A stretch of DNA of 64,000 bases from Ascarosepion bandense (GCA_037127315.1 JBBBDQ010001685.1:671501-735500); one strand, 5' to 3'. Positions 41,106-52,029 are shown, counted from the first letter of the stretch. The notes: generated from the letters alone by a model not told the origin. A program made the numbers and translations.

Positions 41106-41204
41106 TAAACTCGTCTTGAAAACTGCTGGCTCAACCCCAAGAGCTCGGTTAATACAGTATGAACCAAATTAGAAGTAATGCCTATGGACTTAGCTATCGG
41201 CTGT

Positions 41205-41465
41205 ACAGTAAAACGTCAGTCATCCAAAACTATACGGAGACTGGCATCAACATGTTCACTAGTGGTTGAAATTTTCGGACGACCTAACAGACGGTCATTT
41301 TCTGTGGTCTCCCTGCCCTGCTTGAATTTCTTAAACCCACTTTTCACAGCTGCATAGGAAGGGGATTCCTCAACAAGTACCATGTCGTCATGGATTCTCT
41401 TGTGTGTCATGCCTTTTTTTTTCAAATACTTTATGACTGCTCGCGTCTCTGTTCTGTTTATATTT
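41205..41465 (-). pseudogene. Mariner transposase N-terminal helix-turn-helix, fragment
   Basis: The minus strand gives NRTETRAVIKYLKKKGMTHK, RIHDDMVLV, SPSYAAVKSGFKKFKQGRE and RLLGRPKISTTSEHVDA. The order K-x-G-M-T-x-K, SPSYATVKxW, F-x-x-G-R-E, GRP matches the paired HTH of mariner transposases. The conserved W after VK is replaced by GF. The catalytic domain is absent. Confidence 0.85.
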
Positions 41466-41599
41466 AGATCTGTCTCTCACCTCCCACTTTTTACGGGATA
41501 CGCAGTTATTAAGACAGAAATCTGAATTAGTTTTCTAGGTTTATAGGAAATGCTTGCCATAACAAAAAATTTCGGCTCCGGCTCTTCTTCCTAAAAATT

Positions 41600-42310
41600 T
41601 ATGAACTATCCGCGTACCAAATCGGTCGAGTTTCGATCCCGGTAAGGAGCAAGTGGATGTCTAGCCATATTGATGAGCTGTGATACAGCGAAACAGGCTT
41701 GTATGTGGATGACTAATATATGATGCTCTCATTACGTTTGAGCTCTCTGGAGAAGAAAATTTTAAAAACAGTTTCCACTTCAGCTATATGCGTGACTCTT
41801 CAGAAATGAATTGAGTTCTCTCGGTGACTGGCGTGTGTACACACTGCTTAGATACAAAACGTTAAAATTTCCCTTCTCTGATACCATGCGTCGAGGGCTT
41901 AGGAAGTAGAGACTGACTGACACCAAATCGGTCGAGTTTCGATCCCGGTAAGGAGCAAGTGGATGTCTAGCCACACTGATGAGCTGTGATACAGCGAAAC
42001 AGGCTTGTATGTGGATGACGAATATATTATGCTCTCATTACGATTGAGCTCTCTAGAGAAGAAAATTAAAAAAACAGTTACCACTTCCGCAATTTCTGTA
42101 ATACTTCTCAGCAATGAATTGAGTTCTTTTGGTGACTGGCGTGGATATACCTCGCTTATATACTTCACGCTAAAATTTACATCCCCTGATTCCATACGTA
42201 TGTGGCTTAGGGGTTAGCGACTCTCACTGACACCAAATCGGTTGTGTTTCGATCCCAGCCAGAAGCAAGTGGATGTTTAGCCACACTGATGAAACAGCCG
42301 TGTATGTGAA
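41600..42310 (+). repeat. SINE family B, tandem array of ~307-bp units
   Basis: ACCAAATCGGTCGAGTTTCG (B-box region) starts at 41616, 41922 and 42232, periods 306 and 310. Each unit has GTGATACAGCGAAACAGG and GTATGTGGATGAC, plus a ~180-base stretch ending TTCACGCTAAAATTT or similar. The third unit ends in (TA)n. Confidence 0.82.
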
Positions 42311-42380
42311 TGACGAATATATATATATATATACATACACATATATATATGTGTGTGGATGACAAATATATATATAAGTG
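42311..42380. repeat. (TA)n / (GT) compound tract
   Basis: TA runs with an interposed GTGTGTGGATGACAAA, the SINE B 3' end repeated. Confidence 0.85.
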
Positions 42381-42515
42381 TATATTTTTTCCAATAAAAC
42401 TTCAAAAGTTTCATGTGTCGTATGATCATTTCTGCGAAGTGTACTTGCGACCCTTTAGTCTTAATATTAATAGGATCTTCATTTTGATTTTACATAGATG
42501 TCACTTTCTGTTTGA

Positions 42516-42520
<5 letters not shown>

Positions 42521-42548
<28 letters not shown>
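42521..42548. repeat. (TA)n microsatellite
   Basis: TA repeats immediately before an inverted SINE B. Confidence 0.93.
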
Positions 42549-42552
<4 letters not shown>

Positions 42553-42695
42553 TCCGCAGACAGATCTGTTTCGCTGTATCACAGCTCATCAGTACGGTTA
42601 GACTCCAATTGCTTTTTAACCCAGGATTGAAACCCGACCGATTTGGCGTCAGTCGGCGATTCTACCTCTGGGCTATGAGCGTTCGGTAGCAATAT
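42549..42695 (-). mobile_element. SINE family B, best-preserved copy
   Basis: The minus strand has CTACCGAACGCTCATAGCCC, AGAGGTAGAATCGCC (A box) and CGGGTTTCAATCCTGG (B box). These are followed by AAGCAATTGGAGTCTAACCG, GAGCTGTGATACAGCG, CAGATCTGTCTGCGGATAAC and (TA)n. Confidence 0.85.
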
Positions 42696-42699
42696 AGCA

Positions 42700-43330
42700 A
42701 TTTAACTGGGTTGTACTAATGAAAGTATATTCCACAGTTAAATATTTACTTAGAAAAAGTGCTCAATACAGAAGCAGAGAAGAGATATATAGTTATTACT
42801 TTTATTATGCAACGTTCAAGTTTTTAAATCCATGACAATTATATTCAGACTAAAGATTAATTGTTGTGAAGGAAGACATTTATTTAACTGGTTCTTAGCC
42901 GAAACAGCGGAAAGAATAGCGAATTGGTTATGGATCAAAAGAGAGAGTGCCTGGATTCCAAATTGTTAGCTAAAATTCCCCGAAATTCTGCGTCTAAATT
43001 AATGTTTCGGACGAGCTCATGTAAGGTTCGCCTCTAATTGGAAAGTGGCTCTGACTGTCGCCAATCAGAAGCATTTGCAAGGTTTCGTACCAGGCCTAAA
43101 CGTAATTTTTCCAGTGTCTAAAAGCGCTTATCGAGGGTGGGCCAGAAACTGATCATCTCTGGTCGGGTCGGCGCGGTGATGTGGGGTATGATGTTGAAAG
43201 ACCCAAAACCCCCTAGTGATCCTCGCGATGACACCCTCTAGCGCCCCCACTACGGTGCGTATGTTTGAAATGTTAGGCATAGTTACTTTCATCACTAGTC
43301 TTCTATTATTCAGTCCTTCTCTTTCTAAAA
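42700..43330. other. Spacer, no recognised gene
   Basis: Moderately GC-balanced around 42950-43250; no ORF with a recognisable family. Confidence 0.3.
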
Positions 43331-43745
43331 GCTCTCTTCTTCTTCTTCTTCTTCTTCTTCTTCTTCTTCTTCTTCTATGTGCCCTGTCTTTTCAGGACGT
43401 AGGCGATCATGGTTCTCCACGTCTCCCTATCCCTCGTAGCTCTTAGTATGTTTGCTCCTGTTACTCCTGGCAACCCCCGTTCCGTCATCCACCTGATCAG
43501 GCCCTGCAAATATGTTATCCGCTGCCTTCCCCTTTCTCTCTTTCCTTCTATCTGACCAGTCAGTATCAGGTTCTCCAATGCCTCCTTCCTCATTGCGTGT
43601 CCCAGGAACTTCAGTTGTCTCTTCCTGATGCTCAGTATCAATTTCCTTTTTGTTGCCATTCTTTCCAACACCTCATCGTTGCTTGCATGCTCAGTCCACG
43701 ATATCCGTAGTATCATTCTGTAAAACCACATTTCGGCCGCTCATC
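43331..43745 (-). pseudogene. RTE-like LINE C-terminus with (GAA)n tail, best copy
   Basis: A 118-codon open stretch on the minus strand begins MWFYRMILRISWTEHASNDE, followed by KRKLILSIRKRQLKFLGHAM, RKEALENLILTGQIEGKRER, LQGLIRWMTERGLPG and ILRATRDRETWRTM. It ends at GGCACA then a (GAA)n tract of about 45 bases. It is the cleanest example of this family's C-terminus here and shows the tail directly. 5' truncated. Confidence 0.88.
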
Positions 43746-43869
43746 TGTTTAGTTTATTTATCTAAAAAAACTTTAAGACGAATTTTTTCTTGTTATTCTA
43801 ATTTTTTCAACTCTTCGCTTTTAATACATCAGCTACTGTATTATTCCTTTCCTGTTTAAATTTTTGACA

Positions 43870-44180
43870 GGATGTGCGTTGTGGTACAGTGGATATTGGC
43901 TCGGAACGAGAAACCGGGGAACCGAGTTCGAATTCCAGTAGAATTCCTTGCATTCACTTACGCGCAAATACCCTTGGGAAAGGTATTAATCCGTCTCTTC
44001 CTTCCAATTATGCGTTAAATAACAGAACAGATTGGGTTCTATAGCCTTGGCTGACAACCAGTCTACCGCAGAAAGCAATGGCAACCTACTGCGTGATAAT
44101 CTTCTGCCCAGTCATTTATGTCTCTTTCGAGACATGATCGCCTAAGCGTGTATCACGTATGGCACTTAACTGACTGACTA
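43870..44180 (+). mobile_element. SINE family A, full-length copy
   Basis: The complete tRNA-like head starts GGATGTGCGTTGTGGTACAG, with A box TGGTACAGTGGATATTGG and B box GAGTTCGAATTCC. The body is TTGCATTCACTTACGCGC, GGGAAAGGTATTAATCCG, TACCGCAGAAAGCAATGG, TTTCGAGACATGATCGCC. The 3' end is TATGGCACTTAACTGACTGA. The head is the same as in the 5S-tRNA chimera. Confidence 0.93.
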
Positions 44181-44304
44181 GTATTCTATAGGAACACGTC
44201 TCTACATGTTTTTGTATGAGTCCTCACACACAATTCTTTTACAATATAATAACCGCCCAAACCACCATAATCATCTAATTTGATGGCATTTTTTATTTTT
44301 AAAT

Positions 44305-44545
44305 CTCCTTACGCGCAAATACCCTTGGGAAAGGTATTAATCCGTCTCTTCCTTCCAATTATGGGCTAAATAACAGGACAGATTGGGTTCTATAGCCTTG
44401 GCTGACAACCAGTCTCCCGCAGAAAGCAATGGCAATCTACTGCGGGATAATCATCTGCCCAGTCAGTCATGTCTCTTTCGAGACATGATCGCCCAAGCGT
44501 GTATCACATATGGCACTTAACTGACTAACTGACTGATCAATATAT
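44305..44545 (+). mobile_element. SINE family A, 5'-truncated copy
   Basis: It starts at TTACGCGCAAATACCCTTGG inside the body and ends in TTAACTGACTAACTGACTGA. Nearly identical to the preceding copy. Confidence 0.9.
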
Positions 44546-44622
44546 TAAGTAAATTAACCACATTTCATTACCTGATAGTGTATTGAACACCAAAACTTTA
44601 TAGCTATTGAGTTGCAGTAGGC

Positions 44623-44625
<3 letters not shown>

Positions 44626-44654
<29 letters not shown>

Positions 44655-45417
44655 GTCTTCTCACGAGAAACTTTCAGGCAAATATTATGCATAATAATAT
44701 GGATCCAAAATGCAGGTTTTGTGATAAACACCAAGAAACAATAGACCACCTAATCTCAGGCTGTTCTGTGCTTGCCCCAAATGAATATAAAAATCGCCAC
44801 GATAGAGTTGGGCAATACTTACATTGGGCAATGTGCAAACATTATGGAAAAGCTGTAAACAAACACTGGTATGAACATCACCCAGCACCGGTTACAGAAA
44901 TAGAAGATGTAACCATTCTATGGGATTACACCATCTACACAGACAGAAAAATTGAAGCAAACAGGCCAGACATTATTGTTAAAAACCAGGAGAAAACTTG
45001 TCTATTAATTGATATGGCTTGTCCAGCGGATTGTAACATAGCAATCAAGGAATTTGAAAAACTGTCAAAATATAAAGACCTGGAAATTGAAATAGAAAAA
45101 ATGTGGAAATTGAAAACAAGAGTTGTGCCAGTGATAGTAGGTGCACTTGGAATGATAAAAAATGGAACAAAACAACACATTGAAAGAATCCCTGGAAACC
45201 CCAGCTTAAGAGATATACAAAAAATTGTCTTATTAAGTACAGCCCACACACTAAGGAAAACTTTATCTATGTAATGCTGGGGATGATAGGGAAGATAGAA
45301 AAACATGAAATGGAGCCATAACAACACGCCACGACCTGCCTTAGGTCTCCCCGCAGACTTGGTTGGTAGTGAGACCAAAGCAGAAATCGAAATATGATGA
45401 AAAATGACATAATAATA
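44626..45417 (+). mobile_element. 5'-truncated R4-like copy between TAA tracts
   Basis: Left of the copy is a run of ATA triplets (44626-44653). It starts at AGTCTTCTCACGAGAAACTT, inside the ORF ahead of the zinc knuckle, and ends with the 3' UTR and ATAATAATAATAATAAC. Its 195-codon open stretch (44687-45274) matches the C-terminus of the intact ORF except for a one-codon deletion (QKEKT to QEKT) and a K/T change, and keeps the CCHC, RPD and LLID residues. It is recent, but has no RT. Confidence 0.93.
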
Positions 45418-45467
45418 ATAATAATAACTATATTGTAATTTTGTTATTACAATGGCTTATATAAGCA

Positions 45468-45718
45468 CTAGCAGTATAGCCCGGTGATTTTCTTGTTTTT
45501 CTTGAAAATTTATACAGTTGTACTATAAGCGTCTGCGAGTGTTCTTAGCTAGGTTTTGTGTCGAGGTACCCCCAATAAATATCGAAAATCGATAATCGAA
45601 AAAATCGGGTTATAGAAGGAGTGATCCAATTTTAATCAAATTTGATACACTCATAGACAAAAACATAAGATAATCAGAAGTTTCAAGGATGCAGTTCTTA
45701 CAATAATGCAGAAAATCG

Positions 45719-45774
<56 letters not shown>

Positions 45775-46158
45775 GCAAGATGTTTGTGTGTGTGTCTGTT
45801 TATCTGCCTGTATGTCTGTATTTTTTTCAGCCCTTTTATTTTAGTTTTTGCTTCGGCTTTGGCTCTAAGTAGGTATAATTGTAGTTCTTAGTCTCAGCCA
45901 TGATACCATTTACTCAGAAGACTTATTTAGCCTTCAAAATTCAGTTTACGACGAAAAAACTTATTTGATATCGATACCAGAAAATCAAAATTTGACTTAC
46001 ATCCATTCATTTTTATTTCAGTCTACGGTTTCGCTTTAACCGGAAAAAACTATTGCTTTTTAGTCCTTCGTGACAATGTCCAAATTGTCTGAGCTCCAGG
46101 ACCATGGATTACTTTTAAAACTTTCAGTACACCCGAGCAACGCCGGGCTATACTGCTA

Positions 46159-46159
<1 letters not shown>
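45468..46159 (+). mobile_element. Helitron-like copy 3 with 3' termini at both ends
   Basis: The right end is the normal terminus (CGAGCAACGCCGGGCTATAC then TGCTAG, followed by T). The left end reads CTAGCAGTATAGCCCGG, the inverse of that same terminus, joined to the body at TGATTTTCTTG. The expected 5' start TCTAAACTTATT and the (GT)n are missing. A (TA)n tract is at 45721-45770. Confidence 0.8.

Positions 46160-46160
<1 letters not shown>

Positions 46161-46206
<46 letters not shown>
46161..46206. repeat. (TA)n-(GA)n microsatellite
   Basis: TA repeats pass into GA repeats directly after the Helitron-like 3' end. Confidence 0.93.
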
Positions 46207-46947
46207 CATAAGAATGAACACTATATGTCGGGTAACACTATATAGATATGTCGCCTCAATGTATTGATAATGTATTGATAAGCCGCATATATATACATTC
46301 TGGTCAAAATCTTAAGACCAGATACAAGAGTTAAAAGAATATAAAATACTGCTGATTTAATTGAAATATGTTCGTGAAACAATAAATTAGAAAATATATA
46401 TTAGTGAAAATTTAAGCTTTTAATTAATTTAAAGAAATACTGAAAAGTTTTTTTTTTTTCGGTTAGTCATAAAGATAAGACCATGTGTGAGAAAAATTAC
46501 TGGACAAAAATTTTAGAATTAGTCAGTGTGCTCACAGCTGCATACGTGTATATGACACCACACCCCTCCCGTCTCAAAACTATGTTGGGTGCTCCAAATG
46601 GCCGTAAGTTAGACGCACCTGAGTCTGCAACTGTTCGCTTTCATTCAGCCCCAGGTGATCGAAGCTGACAAGCTGTGATTTCTGATCTCAGAGAAAATTA
46701 TGGATCTTCGAAAAAGGGACGAATGACTATTCGTACTGCCTTCTCAACAACTGAAATCAAGAAGTGGCAGTAATGAAGGTCAGCCTATGTGGAATAATGA
46801 TTATACTGTAATTCTTTGTACATCAAAAGAGAGAGAGAATAATAACAATAAAATAAAATGAATTCGAACTAAAGATAAAATACCCTCCAACTTCTTCAGT
46901 GTCCGCAAACTATTGTAGCACATTTGTTGTTGTTGCTAGTGTGTAGA

Positions 46948-46949
46948 AG

Positions 46950-46996
<47 letters not shown>
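46948..46996. repeat. (GATA)n microsatellite
   Basis: About 12 GATA units inside the Tc1-like element. Confidence 0.95.
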
Positions 46997-46997
<1 letters not shown>

Positions 46998-47744
46998 TTT
47001 TCCGTATGTTTCATTTCATGTGTTCTTCGTCTGTCTGACGTACATCTGCTGACAACCTGTGTTCTATCTCTACCTTAATTTTAAAATCTGTTGTGATTTT
47101 GTTGAAACCGTTTCAATATGGCGCTAGATGGAGAGTGATCCCATTAAAATCTAACGTCAACTTCGATTGTCTGGTTCAGATCAATCTCGTGCGATTCCCG
47201 CCTTGCTGACGCGATTTCGTTGACTTTATAAATTCACTTGTCAGCATTAATTACAATTACATCCTTACGTGGGGGGGGTGCCTCTTTCAAAAGTTTACGA
47301 TATTTTTTTCACTTCGGTCGATCCTTTATTTTCTTTCTCCGAGAGAGGTGAAGAGGAGATCAACAGAAAGATAGAACCAAGATTCCCCCCCCCTTTCATA
47401 AAACCATCTGTGCTTTTTATAAAATTATTATCATCAACAATGACATCAACTCCTAAATGTCTTGTGTTTCGCCTCTCTCTTTCTCTGGACTACACCGGCA
47501 CTCCCCCTCTCTCTGTCTCTCTGTCTGTCTGTCTCTCTCAGCCCCTCCTAAGAAAAGAAAAGACTTTTCTGGGAAGAAGAGAAAAATATATACATACAAA
47601 GATATCTTCCAAATATCTATTCCTGGGTTCGAATCTAGGGCCATCGATACCCGTTTAATGTGTGTGCATAAGGAACACTTACAGTGTTACATGTAGATAT
47701 CTATTTACTCTAATACCAGCATTACATTTCACATTTTAAAATGG
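46997..47744. other. Unassigned segment inside the Tc1-like element
   Basis: Contains CTCTCTGTCTGT-type pyrimidine runs at 47475-47545 and a TTTATAAATTC box near 47225. An open stretch at 47269-47658 is low-complexity and not considered a gene. Probably a later insertion or expanded 5' region. Confidence 0.35.
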
Positions 47745-48730
47745 CCTAGAGTAAAATTTTAACAAGGTTCGAACAGAGCAGGACTTTTGTACTCCAAAGA
47801 CATGGTCTTTCGCAACGAGCTATTGCAAATGGAATTGAATGTAGCCGAACTGTCATTGCTAACTCCATTAAAAATCTGGATGTGTATGCTTCTAAAAGTC
47901 AAGCAGACGTCCCAATAAAATCTCACTATCTCTAGACAGATGCATTAGGCGAGAGGTTAAGGGTGATTCAAGCCTGGCATAAAATCGGTAAAAGCGAATA
48001 CAGATGTTGAATGCAATTCTCAAACAAATCGACAGCATTTAAATAAGAAAGGGTTTAAGAACGTGAAATGGCTGCAAATGCCTCATTTTCTTCCTCGCTA
48101 TAAAAAAATCCAGTTTGCAATTTGTTTTCGATAATCAAACTTAGGATGTGGATAAATGGAAGAAAGTGTTATTTTCAGACAAAAATAAGTTCAGCCTTGA
48201 TGGCCCAGACAGTTTTAGTGTTCCTGCCATGCAAAAAATGCCCCCCACACCAATTTTTTTCCTCAACACGACACAGTGAAGGTTGATCAATTATGGCCTG
48301 AGGTTTCGTACAATGGAACTCTTTAGTTACAGGAAGTAAAAAGTTGTGAAACAGCTGCTAGTTACATTGATATGTTAAGAAATGCATTGCTACTTACTGA
48401 TGGCCCTAGTCTATGTGGAAAAAACAAGATTTTCCAGAAGAACAATGCTACAATTCACAAGGCTCGAAGGTAGAAGTTTTCGAACTATCTACCATGTTCT
48501 CTAGATCTAAATCCAATCCAGATTGTTTGTGGATGGATGGCAAAGGATGCTTATAGACAGGGATCGCAATTTGTAACTGTGTATTCTCTTCCTGCTGAAG
48601 TCAATGCATCCTTGGCAAGCTTCCGAAGCACCCTCATGCAGAAATTAATAATGAGTCTGCCAAAGCAAATTTTCGAAGTAATTCGCAAAAACAGAGGATA
48701 TACTGAATATTTAATTGTCGTTGTGACTTA
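47745..48730 (+). pseudogene. Tc1-like transposase, degenerate
   Basis: Frames give RHGLSQRAIANGIECSRTVI (HTH), then WKKVLFSDKNKFSLDGPDSF (first catalytic D region), GGSIMA and SLVTGSKK. They continue with DGPSLCGKNKIFQKNNA (the second catalytic D, expected before NA, reads as N) and LDLNPIQIVCGWMAKDAY, where the usual NPIENLW glutamate is replaced by Q. The C-terminus EVIRKNRGYTEY is followed by a stop. Several stops and frameshifts. The altered catalytic positions alone make it inactive. Confidence 0.82.
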
Positions 48731-48955
48731 ATTGTTCTGTTTTTTATTTACTTGGTCTTATCTTTCTAACCAACCAATTAAAATAATTGTTCAATGTTTG
48801 TTTAAATTAATCAATTAAAAGCTTAAAACTTTCACTTTTTTGTTGATAAACTAAAAGTTCTAATTAAATATAATTGTTTCGCAAATATATTTCGATTAAA
48901 GTAACAGTATTTTTTTTCACCCTTTTGTAACTGGCTTTCAGATTTTGACCAGGGG

Positions 48956-48957
<2 letters not shown>

Positions 48958-49018
<61 letters not shown>
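48958..49018. repeat. (TA)n microsatellite
   Basis: About 29 TA units between the Tc1-like end and a SINE B array. Confidence 0.95.
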
Positions 49019-49020
<2 letters not shown>

Positions 49021-49600
49021 CCGACTGATGTAAATCCGGTCAGATTTGAATTCTGGCTAGAAGCAATCGGATTTCAACTGTAGTGATGAGCTGTATTACA
49101 GCGAAACAGGACTGTCTGCGGATGACTGTTTACGTACTCGCCCGCCGATTGAGCACTTTGGAGAAATGGTGGACTTTAACAACAGTAGCTACTCTCCGCT
49201 ATTTACGCATCATTCATTCCGTATTTGAACACTTTCGACTACTGGCGTGTGTTTATATCGTGTATATAACACACTAAAATCTACCTTCCGCCGTCTGGTG
49301 TCAGTTCGGTCGGACTTCAATCCTGGCTAGAAGCAATCGGATGTCAAAAGGTACTGATGAGCTGTGATACAGCGAAACAAGATTGTCTGCGAATGACAGT
49401 AAATACATTAAACACTCTCAGCTACTGGCATTGTATATAACACGCTAAAAGTCCGCTTTCCTCTACCGAGTGCCCATAGCTCAGCGGTAGAAACGGCGAC
49501 TTCCGTCGAGTTTCAATCCTGGCTAGAAGTAATCGGATGTCAAAACATACTGATGAGCTGTGATACAGCGAAACATGAGTGTATGCGAAGGACTATATAT
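49019..49600 (+). repeat. SINE family B, three tandem/adjacent units
   Basis: GGCTAGAAGCAATCGG-like text starts the shared body at about 49055, 49325 and 49520. Each is followed by GTGATACAGCGAAACA and a GCGGATGAC-like end. The spacing (270 then 195) is less regular than at 41600. Confidence 0.75.
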
Positions 49601-49738
49601 ATGGGGGCATTTTGTTGTGGTGTAATGGATAGCAAGGTTTTATCGCTAGATCAATTACGGCTGAGAAGTGAATCCTCACTGTGTGATCCGTACTTTCGGT
49701 CATATGTCTCATCTAAGATATTTTTAGATTTTTAATAA

Positions 49739-49742
<4 letters not shown>

Positions 49743-49783
<41 letters not shown>
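49743..49783. repeat. (TA)n microsatellite
   Basis: About 20 TA units abutting the next hairpin. Confidence 0.95.
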
Positions 49784-49785
<2 letters not shown>

Positions 49786-49786
<1 letters not shown>

Positions 49787-49925
49787 AGAAAATCTAAGCA
49801 AGAGCCAACAACCGATCACGGTTTCGCCTAACGGCTCGTCATTGAAATTGACTCGTCAGCCAATTTCCCTGACGAGCCGTTACGCGAAACCGTGGTTGGT
49901 TGTTGGCTCTTGCTTAGATTTTCTG
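49786..49925. repeat. ~60-bp-arm hairpin with hammerhead-like core
   Basis: The left arm CAGAAAATCTAAGCAAGAGC...GGTTTCGCCTAACGGCTCGT is repeated inversely at 49867-49925 with few mismatches. The right arm carries CTGACGAGCCGTTACGCGAA then ACC. Confidence 0.88.
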
Positions 49926-50178
49926 TCTTTGTTTGCTCTACTTTCCTAATGAGCGCTTTAGTGTTGGGGTTTTCGTCTTGGGTTTTTTTTTTCTTTTTTA
50001 CGAGTGCTTGACTTTTTGTTCATGTACTTCGTTTGTTTCTTTTTTTACTTCCCCTTCTTTTCCCTCCGAGTTCGTTCTCGGTGGGTTTTACAAGACGATT
50101 TAAATTATAGCTTGATTAATACTAGTTTTGGTAGAGTTAGTTCTCTTACTATTAGTATTGTTGTTGCTATAGTTAATA

Positions 50179-50182
<4 letters not shown>

Positions 50183-50240
<58 letters not shown>
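50183..50240. repeat. (TA)n microsatellite
   Basis: About 28 TA units. Confidence 0.95.
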
Positions 50241-50242
<2 letters not shown>

Positions 50243-50685
50243 GGGTATGAGTGTGTTTGTGTGATTATTAATTGCTTCCATATATTATAATTAAGATATA
50301 TATGAAGCCAATATCCGAATCTGTAGATAAAACCTTTTTTTTTTTTTTTGCTTTGTAACCCTGGAACTAGTCCTCTCTAATTGTTATCTCGAGCGAGCAA
50401 TTATTTTCGACTTTCGCCGGGATAAAAATACGCATTCATTATAAAATGATTTAAACTTCTTATAAACTTTTGCCTTCTAATCTCACGCGCGGATTATATA
50501 AAATTCGAAACAAAAACGTTTCCTTTAAGCAAATAAATAAAAAATCTCGGACTTTGTACAATCAAGGATCGTTTACTTTCATTTTGTCCATTCAAGTTGG
50601 GTATACTGCTTCAAATATCGTTTCACTATTGATAGAAACAAGAAAATCTTCGAAAGAAAAAGAGGGCCAAACTTTTATGTAGTAT
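50241..50685. other. Spacer, no recognised gene
   Basis: Short open stretches without family resemblance; a T run at 50335. Confidence 0.3.
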
Positions 50686-50815
50686 CAGTGAATGTTGGAT
50701 AATTTTCTCAAAGCTGAAAAAGAGACTTGGGGAAGCAGAAATGTAGTTTTCCAGAAGGATGTTGATAATCCTTTCGATGGAATATGTGATTAACGAGAAA
50801 AATTTAAGAAACATG
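50686..50815 (+). mobile_element. RTE-like LINE family B remnant
   Basis: GAATGTTGGATAATTTTCTC, AAAAAGAGACTTGGGGAAGC, AGAAATGTAGTTTTCCAGAA match the 182-bp satellite unit text at about 75-80 percent by eye. Confidence 0.65.
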
Positions 50816-50914
50816 GAAAGAAAAATAAATCTAATGCAGATTATTGTGTGGCTGTTTATGAATAGCGTTCCCGAAATCTGTTGATTTTATACAGCTTTGA
50901 GTTGAATAGCAGAA

Positions 50915-51040
50915 GAGATGAGGTTATATAGTCTTGGTTGGCAATCTACTGCCTGAAAATCTTCTGCCTAGTCAGTCATGTCTCATTTGAGACATGATCA
51001 CCCGAGCGTATATCAAGTATGGCAATTAATTGACTGACTC
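50915..51040 (+). mobile_element. SINE family A 3' half
   Basis: TATAGTCTTGGTTGGCAATC, TACTGCCTGAAAATCTTCTG, CATTTGAGACATGATCACCC and GGCAATTAATTGACTGACTC, the 3' half of the family. Confidence 0.8.
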
Positions 51041-51099
51041 ATCTTAATTTCACTAATTTTTAGTTTCTACTCAATGAAGAAATATCAGTTTATGTCTTC

Positions 51100-51826
51100 G
51101 TTTCTCATTATTATTAAGTCATTTTTCATTATAAATCGATTTCTGCTTTAACTACCAAGTCCGCGGAAAGACCTAAAACAGGTCGTGGTGTGTTGTTATG
51201 GCCCCGTTTCAAGTTTATATTTCATATCTCCCTAACATCCCTAGCATTACATAGCCAAAGTTATCCTTAGTGTGTGGGCTGTACTTAACAAGACAATTTT
51301 TTGTATATCTCTTAAGCTCGGGTTTTCAGGTTTCTTTCAATGTGTTGTTTTGTTCCATTTTTTTATCATATCAAGTGGCACGATTCTTGTTTTTAATTTC
51401 CACATTTTTTCTATTTCAATTTCCAGGTCTTTATATTTTGACAATTTTTCGACTTCCTTGGTCGCTATGTTACAATTCGCTGGACAAGCCATATCAATAA
51501 GCAAGTTTTTTCCTTTTGGTTTTTAACAATAATGTCCGGCCTATTTGCTTCAATTTTTCTGTCTGTGTAGCTAGTGTAATCTCATAGAATGGTGACATCT
51601 TCTATTTCTGTAACCGGTGCTGGGTGATGTTCATACCAGTGTTTGTTTACATATTTTCCATAGTGTTTGCACATTGCCCAGTGTAAATACTGCCCTAATC
51701 TATCGTGACGATTATTATATTCATTTGGGGCAAGTACAGAACATCCTGAGATTAGATGGTCTATTGTTTCTTGGTATTTATCATAGAAACTGCATTTTCG
51801 ATCCACATTATTATGCATAATATTGG

Positions 51827-51865
<39 letters not shown>

Positions 51866-51870
51866 ATACC
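51100..51870 (-). mobile_element. 5'-truncated R4-like copy, diverged, beside a TTA tract
   Basis: The minus strand starts next to a long (TTA)n run (51831-51862). It continues through NIMHNNVDRKCSFYDKYQET (the first zinc-knuckle pair reads C-S-F-Y, the second C lost) and the endonuclease region with stops. It ends in the 3' UTR (51110-51250) and a TTATTATTA at 51106. Older than the copy at 44626. Confidence 0.88.
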
Positions 51871-52029
51871 AATCCAATAATTGTATTTATCTTTCATTTT
51901 AGTTCCTATTCAGAATGCTATGAATGGATAAATTGTCGTCTAAATTACGCAAAAATAAAAAATAACACTGATATCACATTATTACAGGTACATTTACCAT
52001 AATTACACAAAAATATCTCGAAATGCTAA

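Larger units (their letters stand above)
46295..48955 (+). mobile_element. Tc1-like transposon with long inverted repeats, internally disrupted
   Basis: The left end CTGGTCAAAATCTTAAGACC and the right end, read inversely CTGGTCAAAATCTGAAAGCC, begin inverted repeats of about 150-230 bases. They share blocks such as AATACTG, CGAAATAT, CGTGAAACAAT and GTTAGTCATAAAGATAAGACC. TA flanks both ends. The transposase coding region is at 47745-48730; about 900 bases of unrelated DNA, including a GATA array, separate it from the left repeat. Confidence 0.82.

Noticed and set aside
43870..43945. tRNA gene
   Set aside because: A and B boxes are present but no full cloverleaf can be drawn, and the SINE body follows; it is a tRNA-derived SINE head.
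47269..47658. 129-codon stretch beginning MGGVPLSKV
   Set aside because: Low-complexity Ser/Leu-rich text from pyrimidine runs; the antisense frame is equally open.
49786..49925. Active hammerhead ribozyme
   Set aside because: The core words fit, but stem II is mismatched in the right arm and no NUH cleavage site with paired stems I and III was found; kept only as a hammerhead-like motif.
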